Source of the DNA: Mesorhabditis belari
Taxonomy: Eukaryota; Nematoda; Chromadorea; Rhabditida; Rhabditidae
Assembly (NCBI GenBank): GCA_958450365.1
Contig: CAUEEP010000903.1
Coordinates: 1,047,921-1,111,920 of the forward strand
DNA: 64,000 nt
Direction: 5' to 3'
Part shown: positions 10,646 through 21,130 of the stretch, in pieces
Layout: each line of letters begins with the position of its first letter
Position numbering within the stretch: position 1 is the first letter of the stretch
The notes under the pieces: generated by a model
Database searches by the model: none
Told to the model about the DNA's origin: nothing
The model's input: only the letters and a program-made list of their open reading frames with translations
Position numbers and translations under genes: made by a program

Positions 10646-10784
10646 CTAGCTTGAAGAAGTAGTATCAGAGTCACTGTCGCTGTCGCTGTCATCGTCGGAT
10701 GATGATGGAGAGGATTTAGAGCTTGATTCGGGGTCAGATTTCTTCCTCGTTCCACCTTTTTCCAAAAACTCGCGAAGCTCCACC
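10646..10784 (-). pseudogene. CWC22-like last exon, copy 2
   Basis: It has the same acceptor and reading as the exon at 4315-4474, here LREFLEKGGTRKKSDPESSS followed by an SD-rich tail. It marks the end of the segment shared between 2.9-4.5 kb and 8.7-10.8 kb. The rest of CWC22 is absent here and unrelated sequence starts at about 10800. Confidence 0.55.
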
Positions 10785-10849
10785 CTAAAATTTATACATT
10801 GAAATGAATTGGTTGCTTGATAGAAATTTGAAGGTATTGCCTGGCTTTT

Positions 10850-11371
10850 GCCAATACCCAGACTCGAATTCATTCAGACTGGCTTGGCAATTGTTGACAA
10901 AGGCCACGATCACGTGCCTACACTTGAGAAAGATCCACATTGGGATTACGAGCAGCCATTGTTGTATGCAGAGAATACTAGACCGGTTAACCCGTTACAT
11001 GGATCGGCTCAAGAAAACGAGTTTGGTAGCTTTTGAAGCTAATTGCACTAAAGGTTCTAGACATTTAAACGAGGAAAAGAGTGAAAAGAAGATTTCAAAG
11101 ATGGTCCCACTTGAAGAACCATTCGAAAGCAGCTTCTCCTCTCGAAGACCCAGCAAGTAAGACAAAGATTTGAACAAACGCTTTAAAACAATTTAATCAA
11201 ACGCTCAACTTTCAGTGCCGCATTTCAATCGCTTCCGTTGAAATCTGGATTGAGGTAAATCCTGTCAACTTCTCTTGAAATCTTAGCTCATTCAGTCGCT
11301 TCCGAGAACTTTATGGAGAAATTTCTGGATGAGGACTTTCCGCCTCTCATCAAAAATCTCAAGCAATCAGG
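10850..11371 (+). pseudogene. Unidentified gene remnant next to the duplication edge
   Basis: Coding-like pieces in order: LEFIQTGLAIVDKGHDHVP and HWDYEQPLLYAENTRPVNPL (frame 1, 10850-11035); VAFEANCTKGSRHLNEEK through SSFSSRRPSK (another frame, to 11158, then GTAAG); AAFQSLPLKSGL (11215-11252, then GTAAAT); SVASENFMEKFLDEDFPPLI (11286-11371, then GTGAAT). Splice borders are good, but the frames do not all join. I do not recognise the protein. It may have lost its 5' end at the breakpoint near 10800. Confidence 0.4.
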
Positions 11372-11690
11372 TGAATCTGTAATCCTAAGCCAAGCCAAAG
11401 CCAATTTTGTTTTCTAGAGTAATATTTGCTTGTGAAGCTAGTCTTATAGTCTGAGGAGCAACTAGGTAAATAAGCAGGATTGCTCCTAGGTCTTTTGCTC
11501 TGGAATTGTACTAGAATTGCTCTAGAACAAGCTAATAGTAAATCAATTCAACTTTTCTGAAAATAAATAGCTTGCTTTTGTCCAAACCGACTCATTCCTT
11601 ACCCAACTTTCAGCCAACCTCATCTGAGTCCTTAAAATTTTCCCAATTTCTCTTCGTTTTAATTAATTGAACATTCGACCATGTTACTTC
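11372..11690. other. No gene seen
   Basis: The stretch contains a GTAATCC...TTTTCTAG intron-like piece and repeated CTAGAATTGCTCTAG-like words near 11480-11530. I see no coding pattern. Confidence 0.4.
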
Positions 11691-11830
11691 CGCCGGCCCG
11701 AGGCGGGACTCTGCCGGAGTGGTAGGCGGCCCCATACGAGCACCGCCTTGGCCAACTCCTTTGGCAGGCCACTTAAGGAAAGGGGTTTCCCGGGTACTTA
11801 ACCTATTCACGGTCTCCAGAACCGACGCGT
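11690..11830. other. GC-rich block of unknown nature
   Basis: The base composition jumps to GC-rich against an AT-rich background (GGCCCGAGGCGGGACTCTGC and onward). Pieces such as GGGTACTTAACC faintly recall 5S rRNA, which is often linked to SL RNA genes in nematodes, but I could not align it to any RNA with confidence. Confidence 0.3.
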
Positions 11831-11875
11831 TCCCATTCGCTCAGCATCTTCTTTGCATGTTTTTTGAGCCCAGAT

Positions 11876-11894
11876 GGTTTAATTACCCAAGTTT
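11876..11894 (+). ncRNA. SL1 spliced-leader-like sequence
   Basis: GGTTTAATTACCCAAGTTT is identical to the first 19 bases of the 22-base nematode SL1 leader (which ends in GAG). Here the next bases are CCAG, not GAG, and no GT donor follows as in an SL RNA gene. Downstream are a possible hairpin (GTGCACC-GTCAA-GGTACAC, about 11912-11930) and an A run. It could be a diverged SL RNA gene or a leader retroposed with a trans-spliced mRNA. Confidence 0.5.
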
Positions 11895-11899
11895 CCAGA

Positions 11900-13025
11900 A
11901 TTACGTTTACGTGCACCGTCAAGGTACACACAGAATTTGCAAAAAAAAATCAAGTTTTTTTCGATAAAACTCAGATATTTTCTTGATTTTTCATGGTTTT
12001 TTCAATCTTTTTTTTTGCAATTTTGCAAGTTTGGGTTCTGGACAGTACCTTTTGACACCAAAACCATGAAAATCGGCGATTTTCGCCGATTCGGGGACAC
12101 CCCGAGTTGTCACCTTGGGGGGAGGTCTTATGCGCTATTTCAAACTTGCTCTCTATTTATCCGAAATTGAACACTTGGTTTGGTTGACTTTTGATCTGTG
12201 GTGAGTCTTATAGTAACAATTTGTTCGAGCTAGTGCCAAATAGAGACCCTGCTCCCTTCATTAACCTTAATTTAAAAACGACAAGTCGAAATTATCAATC
12301 AATCCGAACAAGAAACGATTAAACATTTAATTCAGCCTTCAAAAATAGAAATAAACCTGTAGAGGCAGTTAGATAGAGACAGTTGCAAGAGATGAATACA
12401 AAGTTGCTAAAATAGATTTAACACATTTATAACGCGCGCTTTTTTGCAAAACTTCCATCTGGGACGAGCGCCGTTCAGATTAGCTATTTTTATGAAAAAT
12501 TTGCATAGATAGCAAATAAATAGCGTAGATTCTGAATTTAGGTTCGGTTTTGCAAAAAAATTTGGTTGACCTACGTTTCTCGAGCTATGATGTAAACTAT
12601 TATGTTTCTGTTGCATTGAACCTTTCCCTGAGATTTTTTATAATAGTTAATGTAAAGTTGGACTTCATAATGTTGAATTTTGTATTTTCGACAAAATTAC
12701 TACTCGAATACGCTAAAACACTCTCTATAAATTGTCTTGCAGTGCGTTGTGGGCATTATCGCACGGCCGAATATCAAATATCGCTCGCCCTACTCTTGAA
12801 TATCAAATAAGATATTGAAAATCCAACAACGTCACTCGATTGGAACACTGTTTTACACCTAGAATGAGGTTTTGGTGGAAATTATGAGGGTTTGAGATTC
12901 GGCGTCCGAGTTGAGGTCCGGGATCCATCGGTGGATCCCGTCGTCCCAGATGCCAGTCACCCTGCGTTTGACGCTTTGATGACTCCTGAACAACAGTTTT
13001 CTTTAGGATTTTAGTTACTTCATAC
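11900..13025. other. AT-rich stretch, nothing recognised
   Basis: There is no coding exon with clear borders in 11940-12830. A short GC-rich part at 12890-12970 may be the end of the ADP-ribosyltransferase-like gene or its 3' exon (frame DWHLGRRDPP), but the frame is uncertain. Confidence 0.35.
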
Positions 13026-13456
13026 CACTCGCAGTCCTTCATTCAAAATCGACTTCGCGTTTTGCTCCGTTGTTCCATGGTAGGCAACTGGCCATTCCCC
13101 ACTAACGCTTCGAAGGCGATTATTGCTAGAACTTAACTATTGAAATAGACAAGGGAATCTGTACTTTCTTGTGTTTGTTCCAGGCCAATCCAAATTATTG
13201 TACTTATTAGTCACATTCAGGTCAAAAGGTTTGGCCTTATATGGACGCCAATATGGTTCTCCTCCACGCTCATTCGAAGGGGATGAATCCCATTTTCGAT
13301 CTTCTTCTATTGTTGCAAAATCCTTGACAAAATCAGAATTAATTTTTGAATTGTTGATCAGTTGAGCATGGCCATCAAATTTGCCACCGCCGTACTTCGC
13401 ACCACTCACGGTCGCTTGAAGAAGTTGTCCGATGTTGAAGCTAAGAGAACCTCCAC
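13026..13456 (-). CDS. YHGT-type ADP-ribosyltransferase-like protein (two exons)
   Basis: Exon 13456-13165 follows TATTTAG and reads SLSFNIGQLLQATVSGAKYG to GGEPYWRPYKAKPFDLNV and LDWPGTN. A 39-bp GT-AG intron leads in phase to exon 13125-13026: SVSGEWPVAYHGTTEQNAKS then ILNEGLRV. The arrangement GGEPY(W/Y)xP, a DxxW motif, then GEWPVAYHGT with xxAxxIxxxG resembles a PARP/ADP-ribosyltransferase-fold family common in fungi and invertebrates, where the HGT motif lies in the NAD-binding region. The 3' half (glycine-rich loop and the GIY motif of relatives) was not found, so the copy may be truncated. Substrate unknown. Confidence 0.5.
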
Positions 13457-13843
13457 CTAAATAGAATTTAGAAAACTAGAAGTAAGTCTTTTAGTCTTGA
13501 TAAAATTTCAGTGGGCACTCTAATATAGTTTTCTTAAAACCATAATTAATAGGATAACAAAGCCTTTAACCCTTGCATATTTTCTAATAGTCTGCCGATA
13601 CTACAATAAATCGGGGACTTATCCCTCGCCGACCTGTTAACTTGGCATTTGAATTGTCTTTCCATAAGATTTATCAGCATCCCTCCGGCTGGTTGACACT
13701 TTCTTTTCCAAGGATACAACGATTATAATACAAGGAATTATTTTCACGCACAAATTGGAGCAAAGACTGTCGAAAGAATCATCAACTCCTCGTCGGCTAT
13801 CACACATAAGTAAGTGAAATGAAAATGACTATAGAACATAAAA

Positions 13844-14038
13844 TTGGTATGCCTCTGGTTTTGTTCCCGTTCGACCCCTCCCATTCAAGATCCTCAAGAA
13901 ATTGAGGAGTGTTCGGATATTGAGATTGTTGAATGTGATGAAGTTAATTGTTCAGAATTGGCGTTTATTAAGTGTGCTAAATGCGCAAACCGTTATTGTT
14001 TTTACGATTTTTCGAACCCCCCTCATTATGGTTGTTGA
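13844..14038 (+). CDS. Zinc-binding exon (Cys/His-rich), unidentified
   Basis: The frame ends VECDEVNCSELAFIKCAKCA, then NRYCFYDF, then PPHYGC-stop. The spacing C-x4-C...KC-x2-C...YC...H-x2-C suggests two bound zinc ions, as in small treble-clef or AN1/B-box-like fingers. It follows an acidic segment (IEECSDIEIVECDEV). Upstream exons are not clear. It may be a terminal exon or a fragment. Confidence 0.4.
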   Translation: MVCLWFCSRSTPPIQDPQEIEECSDIEIVECDEVNCSELAFIKCAKCANRYCFYDFSNPPHYGC

Positions 14039-14164
14039 TTTTAAATTTTTCTTTATTCATAAATAGTTCAAAAAGAAAAAAAGCCTTAAAAAAAGCTAAA
14101 AGCAAACACTTTAGGAACTTTAAAAAATGTTTTGCGGAAGTTTTGCAAAAGAAAAGCCAAAAGT

Positions 14165-14265
14165 AGGGCCGCGAGAGGAATCGAACCCAGGGAAAAAATT
14201 GCACTATTTCGATCGCCTAACGCAGTCCCTTAGAGCGCCTTTGCTTTTCGTCCCTTCGCGGTCAC
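14165..14265 (-). other. tRNA-like sequence (weak)
   Basis: On the minus strand a GGGTTCGATTCC box (a good B-box/T-arm) is followed by CTCGCGGCC, which pairs 6 of 7 with GACCGCG about 90 bases upstream. The arms between do not fold cleanly, so it is at best a decayed tRNA or tRNA-derived repeat. Confidence 0.25.
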
Positions 14266-14564
14266 ACCCTCTTATAGGTGAGGTGAGAGTTTGGCGAAAA
14301 TGGCCGAAACTTTGCATGCGCTTTTCTCGAAAGCCAGGGCCCGTGGGCAAAAAGGGCTATTTACGTGGGCTATTTATGAATGTTATTTATGATGGTGGTT
14401 TCGACTTGAAGAATGGATGACAAATAGGGTCTAACTTGGTTGGTTTTCAAGGCTAATTGATAGAGTTTTGGTTAAATCCCACCTTGATCTCTCGTGGAGA
14501 TGCGTTCTTCGGAGTGATTGTTAAAGAGAAGGGTTGCTTATTTAGTAGTCTTTTCCTTTAATTT

Positions 14565-14700
14565 TCACTAGTTCTTCGGGAAAATTTAGTCATTTTGTAG
14601 GCATCCAATCGTCTAGCAACCGAAATGGACGATCTCTCGAATCCCCAACCGATTTGTGGGTTTTTCGCCAAATCTTTGCTTCTATCAGAAACAGTCACAA
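14565..14700 (+). pseudogene. Lectin first-exon scrap
   Basis: The 5' leader and ATG (MDDLSNPQ) of the MDNLSN-type lectin exon are present with most of the exon deleted: the start is fused directly to its end and the following GTGGGTTTTTCG donor. Isolated, with no other lectin exon within 1 kb. Confidence 0.6.
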
Positions 14701-15265
14701 CAAAAAACAAAAAAAAAGTGGTATTTCGGGTTGTTTCAGGTGGTAAAATCAAACCGTCGGTTTGTGTCAACTACCCGAGAATCCTGCATATATCGTTATG
14801 AGGTCTGTTTCTGTGCCTTTCTGTGAAATTGCAAATCTTTAACAAACTCTTTCCCAATTTTGTTGGATATACACAGTTCAACTTTTTCCCAGATTCACGT
14901 TTGCTTCTTTCTTTTCAATCCAGATTCATTGAAAATCTGTTTGTTGTTTCGGTCTCCTGAACCCTTTACTAGAAAGAAAAATGATTATTGCTAGTGCGGA
15001 AGAGTGAGGCAAAAGAGATAACCAACCTGGAGCAATCTGGCACTATCACAATTAATTCAACACTTGCATGTGAAAAAAAAAAGATCAAAATAGCGAAAAA
15101 AGGAGACTACGACTCACTCAAAAACAAAGCTTAAAAATAATGGGTTTTTAAGTATACATGCTACGACAAACGGACAGCTGTATATCGTCTAGTGACTGAT
15201 TACGGTAGTTTATCCATCAACTTTGAATTTTAACTTGTGTATTGAATTTTTGACTAACTGCAGAG
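14700..15265. other. No gene seen
   Basis: AT-rich with short A-runs. I found no splice-bounded coding segment and no terminal repeats. Confidence 0.35.
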
Positions 15266-15269
15266 CAGT

Positions 15270-15466
15270 GCAATTCGCCACAGTGGGTGCCGGAGAAAAT
15301 CAGTTCCGAGCTTCCGGATTCAAGTGGATTGACACATCGAGAGATAAACTAGTGGAAATGTATCTGCGTTCTTGACCAACTTGCAACATTTAGATATCAA
15401 ATCGAATCGCACAAACACGGCGAGCACAGCGCCGATTCGGAATACTTCAGGAGTCGTGACTTCTAA
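15270..15466 (+). pseudogene. Gene iii 3' end (copy C)
   Basis: The last two exons of gene iii: VGAGENQFRASGFKWIDTSR, a short GT-AG intron (about 15350-15392), then QIESHKHGEHSADSEYFRSR and DF-stop, joining in phase. An AATAATAAAG poly(A)-type signal follows near 15535. Upstream exons are absent. The same end occurs at 31500, 37040, 47130 and (minus) 61604. Function unknown. Confidence 0.55.
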
Positions 15467-15574
15467 AGAAAGTGATTGATGATCATTGTTTGAAAGGATC
15501 TCTCTTTATTACGATCATTTAATAACTCCCACAATAATAAAGTTTTCATTGAAACCTTAACTACACGTAATTCT

Positions 15575-15815
15575 TCGCAAACGTCGCCGAGAACATCACT
15601 TGGCAAATGAATGGGGAATTTCGAATGAAATCCCTCTTGATTGTTGAAATCCAGATCTAATAGTCTATTCAGGAGCGACGAGAGAGCAAAATACTTGCAG
15701 CTTCAGGCGGAATTCTGAGTTTTCGAGAAAAATTTTTATGAGACTTTGAACAATTCAAACAATTCAGAAATAACGAAAAAGATAATGTGCAGTTGTGTGT
15801 TTTCAGAAGATTGAA
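15575..15815 (+). pseudogene. Gene ii, copy C (exon 2 lost)
   Basis: The start MNGEFRMKSLL is present, but the RQIDELRDEK exon is missing and the sequence runs straight into the acceptor and SDERAKYLQLQAEF exon. The converging lectin C begins 50 bp further on. Confidence 0.55.
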
Positions 15816-15866
15816 TAAAATGGGCTTTGTTGGTTTTTCAAAAAGAACATAAGGCATTTATCAGAA

Positions 15867-17635
15867 TTAAGTGCTCCTTTTGCATATAAAACGATGCTGT
15901 CTGGTAGGAGGATCGACTCCCCATTTCCCAGTGTCGCTCCAAAGCTGAAATTTGTTCATTTCGGATGGAAATCCTTTGATAAAACACTTTACGTTATTTT
16001 ACACAAAGAAATTTCCTCAGATTGATCGAAAAATTTTAAGATTAATTACGCATTGGAAATCGCAACAAATTTCGATGATTTCACGCTGAAAATCTCACAT
16101 AAGCGTGGGTGTTCGGACCCGGCTCTCTAACCCCCCAATTCGTGAAATCCACCGAACTTCCATCCATCCATTCAAAAGCATTTTCTTTGTTCGGATTTCT
16201 CTGAACAAAAAAATTTTTATGTTTCACTATTGCTATTTCAACCATGTTTTTTTCCATTTTAAAACTATTCTAATTTTTCACTTCAAATTAGACTTCTATA
16301 AATCCTATCATTTCAAATTTCTGTCAAAGAACTATCAGTCAAACGAATCTTTTTTTTACAAAGTGCGTTCCAAAGTGGCTGAAAAAAATGAAAGAATTAA
16401 GTTTAATATATTCATTTACGTCTTTCAATAAGAAAAATTCAACCTTCAGTCCGATCCAGAACCAAGTATCTGAATAAAGAGTGTTCACTGAAATAAATCT
16501 TGTTTTTGGTTTATAAAGCAGAAATTCCTACGAAAATCAAGAATTTTCAGAATTGAATCATTTCGTTTTCTTACCGAGTTGCGAAACAAAATCGCTCTCT
16601 TCCTGACTGTGGATTGAGACTAAATGGCTCTTTCTGCCCCCACAATATGCCTCGGCTTCATCGAATGTCCTTTTTTTGTTCGATCACCTTGAGATGAAGA
16701 TAATCCTGGTTCACAACAGCCACCAAACCTTGTACCAAGAAGGGGTTTTTTTCAAATACGACCATCCATCCAGATCCAAGAAAGACATCGTTCGATTTCT
16801 GAATTTCTTCAAAAATCTTGACTCCGGACTTTTTTGAAACAAATACTACTTCCTTTTCCATAAAACAAACTCACAAATCTGCCTGCAACTTGGCGATTTC
16901 GGCCATTTTGTTTTCCCTTTCAGATTGTCTAAAGAGGAATTGATTAGATTGAGTGGAATGGGTGTTTAGGAAATGAAAAAACTGTTTTCTTAAGTCTCAG
17001 TCGACAAGAGATGAACTCACATTTGAGCCCTCAATTCGGTGATTTTCGTTGCTCTAAAAGGAGTTCTGTTAGTTAACAATCTGTCATAACTAAGAATAAC
17101 CAGAGAGAGAAGAAGACTCACAACTCGGCCTTTAGCTCCATGCTTTCGGACCTCAATTTCCTCTCGACCTCGGCATTTTCTTCCCTCGTTTCGTTCAACT
17201 CCCTCTCGCTGAACAACTCGAGCCAGTCAGATTCTAACAGTTTTCAACGTACAAATCGGCTTTCCACGCGGAAAAGGTCCTTGACATTTCGGCGACTTCG
17301 CAGAGTTCGCAGATTTTTCCTCGAGCCTCGACGAGTTCTTGTTGGGTTTTACTCCTGAAAAGTCTTGTCATTGGGACACGCAAACCTATTTCTTATTCAT
17401 TCTACCGAATTCGCTTTATTGATTTGCTTTTCTCCAAAAAAACCCACAAATTTCTTTGGCAAGACCTCAAATTGATGGGATAGACAAATTGATGGGTATA
17501 ACTTGACGACGAGCCCTCGTCTCTACTGCTGAAATCTAAGATCATCGAAAATCCCTTTCTGACCAACTTTGACGAAGAAATTCGATGGAAAAGAAGGAAA
17601 ATCGTGATGAATAGACCGACGGCCATCACACCCAT
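15867..17635 (-). pseudogene. C-type lectin-like copy C, frameshifted
   Basis: It has the same exon plan as the intact gene F: hydrophobic start MGVMAVGLFITIFLLFHRIS at 17635, stalk exons, GWSYLKKTPSWYK exon, EAYC exon, FWIGLK exon, EWMDGSSVDFTNWGVREPG exon and RFICKRST-stop. Two defects: an extra base in the A-run before the EAYC segment (near 16672) shifts the frame, and stalk exons 2 and 3 are fused, so the next join is out of phase. The 3' segment has EPGPN in the place of EPN. Confidence 0.8.
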
Positions 17636-17719
17636 TCCGACCAATTGGTGAATTCGTTTTGAATTCAAGGAAATGGGAAGAATGAATGGAGCGACGATGC
17701 CAAAGTGTCAAAGTGAAAG

Positions 17720-18730
17720 TTTTGACGGCCCAAAGGGCAGGAATAACTGTTTTGACGAGCCGGAATAGATGTTTGAGAATGGAATTTCGGGCATTTAAAA
17801 GTCGCTTTCTGAGGTCATTACAAACAGACAGACAGTTATTTTTAGATTCACAATACTACTAGTTTTTGTGGAGGCTTTATAATTGCTTGCTTTTGGTGTG
17901 AAAAGCAAGATAAGAATCTAATAAATTGAATCTATCACCTTACATCTTTCGATTTTGCGATGTCACCGAGTTAAAGGCTTCGAAAAAAAGGGGTTCCCGG
18001 GGTTCTCCGTTGTAAATGTCGCTTTTTCCACTAAAAAGCGATTTTTCAAAAAACTGTCAGGAGAATTTGGAAAATTTTTCCTGTTTTGAAATGAGTACAT
18101 TTTTCTGTGTAGAATGACACATCTTTCATCAAAATTCATCAAAAAACGCAAATTGCGATGTGTTTAAGACCTGAATCACTGTTTTGACGGCCCAAAGGGC
18201 AGGAATGAATTTACTGAAAGACCCGAAGGACTGGAATGAAAATTTTTGAAGGCCAGAAGGGCCTGAGTGTAACCGTGGACTTTTCTGAACTGTCTGAAAG
18301 GCCTAATGAGAGATTTGTACGGTCCAAAGGGCCGAACTATGTCTATTTTCCAACCCATCAGCGCAAATACTTTCACGGGTCCCCCAATTAAACAGCGGGC
18401 AAAGCGAACGATCGTGAGCGAACAAAACCGGACGTGGAGCTAGCGAGATCACGACAAGAGTCTCCGAATTGGAGACCAGGTTGGAAGCCGATTTGTGAGT
18501 GTTTGGAATGGCGTTAATTGGATGGAATCACCAGAGACGATAGAGACGAGGGATCCAAAAATCCCCAATTTTCCATAAATGAAATGAAGGACTTGCGTCG
18601 AAGATGGGAAGAAGTCAAAATGGAGAATACTTTGCTGATTGATAGTTGCTATTTCTTGTAGAATGCAATCTATTGTTACACCCAAAAAACGCGCATTATT
18701 TTTCCCTGATCTAATAGTTAATAAAACACT
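17720..18730. repeat. Block 5' flank with GGCCC-AA-GGGC repeats, shared with 40030-41040
   Basis: This 1-kb segment is over 90 percent alike (by eye) to 40030-41040 and lies upstream of lectins C and F. It contains spaced near-palindromes of the form GGCCCAAAGGGC (17733, 18187) with variants at 18217, 18248 and 18320. Minus-strand frames read PFGPSK or PFGPYK repeatedly. At 18560-18660 it ends in a degenerate mariner C terminus (DLRRRWEEVK...LLID). Confidence 0.6.
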
Positions 18731-19010
18731 TCTCCTTAGGTTTTGAATACTTTCTAGATTTGCATGGAAACTTGCCTCATGCTAAGGAATAGAAATATCA
18801 TGGAAATTTTCAGGAAACGAATCACCCGAGAAAAGCCTTTTGAACCTTTTTTCCTTTTTTCCTTTTTTCTTTTTTCAAAACCTTTTTTCTCAAAAACCTT
18901 TTGAAATATAGTCCAGTTTCTTAAAAAATCTAAGAAGAATTCATGGCTTGGTTTTTGAGAACTCACCGTTCACACTTTCTCCGAGACTTTCTTTCCAACC
19001 TAATAGATTG
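18731..19010. repeat. Simple C/T-rich tract and shared flank
   Basis: TTTTTTCC-type repeats at 18845-18900. The part at 18925-19005 is repeated at 31425-31495 and contains a minus-strand GT donor after GWKESLGESVN, perhaps an exon end. No gene assigned. Confidence 0.35.
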
Positions 19011-19021
19011 AGGAAAAAATA

Positions 19022-19325
19022 ATGCACTTTTTGAGTTTCGCTTTGGGAATTGATATTGACTTCAACCCAACACTCACGACTCGCGAGCATGCAAAAATGT
19101 TTGATGTTGATCAGAAGACAATTGACAACCATTTGCACCAACCTGGGGAAAAAAATTTGCTTTGCAAAATGGGTCCCGCACTGACTCAAGACAAAAAAAA
19201 CAACTCACGTCAATGTCAGTTCTTTTTTGCTCCAGAAATGTAAAGCTGCTGGTTTCTGGGATTCGAATTTGTCGTCTGATGAAACTTGGACTAATTACGA
19301 GAATGTTATTGGGTTAGCGGGAAAA
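19022..19325 (+). pseudogene. Mariner transposase N-terminal fragment
   Basis: The second helix-turn-helix of mariner is visible: TLTTREHAKMFDVDQKTIDN followed by HLHQPGEKNLLCKMGP. After a gap, SSDETWTNYENV recalls the first catalytic Asp motif (GDETWI.Y). Frames are broken and the rest of the element is missing. Confidence 0.75.
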
Positions 19326-19498
19326 TAAGGCGAATTTTTTTGACCCGTATTTTTATTTCAAAAAACAATAAACCAAGAGGATTAACATAAAGGGAATTCT
19401 GCATTATTATTTAAGACATCATGCCATCTTTTGCTCAATTCAATAATTGTAATCAATTCACAGCAGTAGACCAATCAGAGACGAGTGGGAGATGAAAA

Positions 19499-19811
19499 TT
19501 GAATTCTCGCGAGAATTACCAAATTTTCAATCTCAAAAATGCGGAAAATTATAAAAAAAAGGCATTCCGCAATTGTGGAAATGGTCTTGCTAAGGATATG
19601 GGAAAAATTTCAAGATATCGTCCTCATTTTGTTGATAGGATCTTGATGGGTAAGTCGAAATTGAAAAATTACAAAGCAAAACAAATTTAAGGCACCTATT
19701 CCTTTTTGATGTACTTTTTCTGGGAAGTTGGGTGGTGTTTGCTGAAAAAACCGATTGGTATTCGGCACAACTTTGTCGAGAATTTACTGGAGAATGCGAC
19801 AGCTGTGGTAA
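19499..19811 (+). CDS. Unidentified two-exon candidate
   Basis: The frame at 19499-19648 reads NYKKKAFRNCGNGLAKDMGK and RYRPHFVDRILMG up to GTAAGT. A 42-bp intron ends in TTTAAG. The next exon reads TYSFLMYFFWEVGWCLLKKP with a hydrophobic stretch, then ENLLENATAV before GTAAGG. One membrane segment is likely. Family not recognised. It could also be a fragment. Confidence 0.35.
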
Positions 19812-19859
19812 GGTCTTTGACAGAGAAATTGTCGAGCTTCTAACATGTTTAGACAAGAA

Positions 19860-20235
19860 AGCTTTCAGATATTTCTAGGAATTGACTCTATCTAGCCAGT
19901 CTTTCAAAAGAAGAGTCGACCAAGGTGTGAAAACTAGGCTTTGCTGGGTTTATGTTAGTGTTGACTTTAGTTTTAACAGCCAGCTTTTATCAAGTTTCAC
20001 GCCAGTATCAAGATCAATGATAGGTTTTAAAATAAAACTAGTCGATTTGGATTCCTGGTTTCCTATTTGGATCTATTTGAATAGCGTAAAACCCTGACAA
20101 AAGTTAAAGCCCACTTGGCAAACCCAAAAACAGGACAGTTATTGGTTTAATTAACTACTTTTGTATACTAGTACTTCAAGTCGAGTTTAAGTTCAGTTCA
20201 AGTCCAAGTTTAATTTGAAACACAAAATCGTGACT
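19860..20235. other. No gene seen
   Basis: Long A/T-rich frames without a domain that I recognise. The right part leads into the CWC22 fragment. Confidence 0.3.
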
Positions 20236-20239
20236 TTCT

Positions 20240-20705
20240 CGAAATACAGGATGAAAAGTTTGAGGAGAAAAGACTTGTGCTTGAATCATCGATCCGGTCA
20301 GCAAACCCCTAAAATTTTGTTTACTTGAGAAAATGCTAAAAAACAAACTTTCCACGGGTACTGTTTTCTTGCAGAAGCTCTCGCACAATTCCGACAAGAT
20401 TGCTGGCGTTGACTTTATTGACGAGACCGTGGATCTTTTTCTTCAGACGCTCCCAATTCAATCGTTGAAGTTGCTCACCCGCTTTATCCTAATTTTTTTC
20501 TGTGGCCACGTTACCATTTGATGCATTACCTGAATTTGTTCTTGCATCAACTTCAACTTCGCTGGTGGGATGTATGCCCCTCAAGTGCGAGAACGCATTA
20601 AATCAACAGGCTCTTTCTTTTCCTAAAATGTATTTACTTCAACAAAGTTTTCTTGTATACTTTTTGAGGAGCTTCATTTTCTTTTGCCTTTTCTGGTGAT
20701 TCTTC
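20240..20705 (-). pseudogene. cwc22: CWC22 copy 2 (fragment)
   Basis: Minus strand: [24 protein letters not shown] exon near 20530-20620 (mutated), the VNASNLVG-like exon about 20350-20440, and the start of the IQAQVFSPQ exon near 20245-20310. It matches 7265-7700 and 51780-52230 at the DNA level. Later exons are missing. Confidence 0.75.
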
Positions 20706-20709
20706 ACGT

Positions 20710-21130
20710 TTTGGAGATACGATGGAGATACGACTAAATGCTTATTTTTGCCATCGAAACTCTCAAATTTGAGTGATCTTTACCGAAAAATACCGAAAAA
20801 CGCCCAAAAACGTGGGTTTTTGAACCGACTTGAAGTCATAAATATCATCAAAAACAAATCAATATTTAAACAAAAGGGTATTTTTATACCAAATCTAGGT
20901 CGAAAATCCGAATTTGACATCAGTTTTTGCTTGAAATGCCTCCTAAAAAAGTTAGGTTTTGACTCCCTTTTTCTTTTTAAAATATTTTACCATAAAACAA
21001 AACAAAAAATCTTGGTAGTTTGCTAGTAATATGTATTTCTGTCTATATTTTATTTCATTAAAAGACTATTTTTAAAAATCGTCAATGAGAAAAAAGTTAT
21101 CGCCAAATAAAATTTGTTCTTAAACTTTTG
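20710..21130. other. AT-rich spacer
   Basis: One plus-strand frame (20748-21026) is lysine/phenylalanine-rich with no domain I know. I regard it as non-coding. Confidence 0.3.

Noticed and set aside
11610..11810. Pro/Gly-rich minus-strand ORF in the GC island
   Set aside because: It is a by-product of high GC content without stops; no homology or splice borders.
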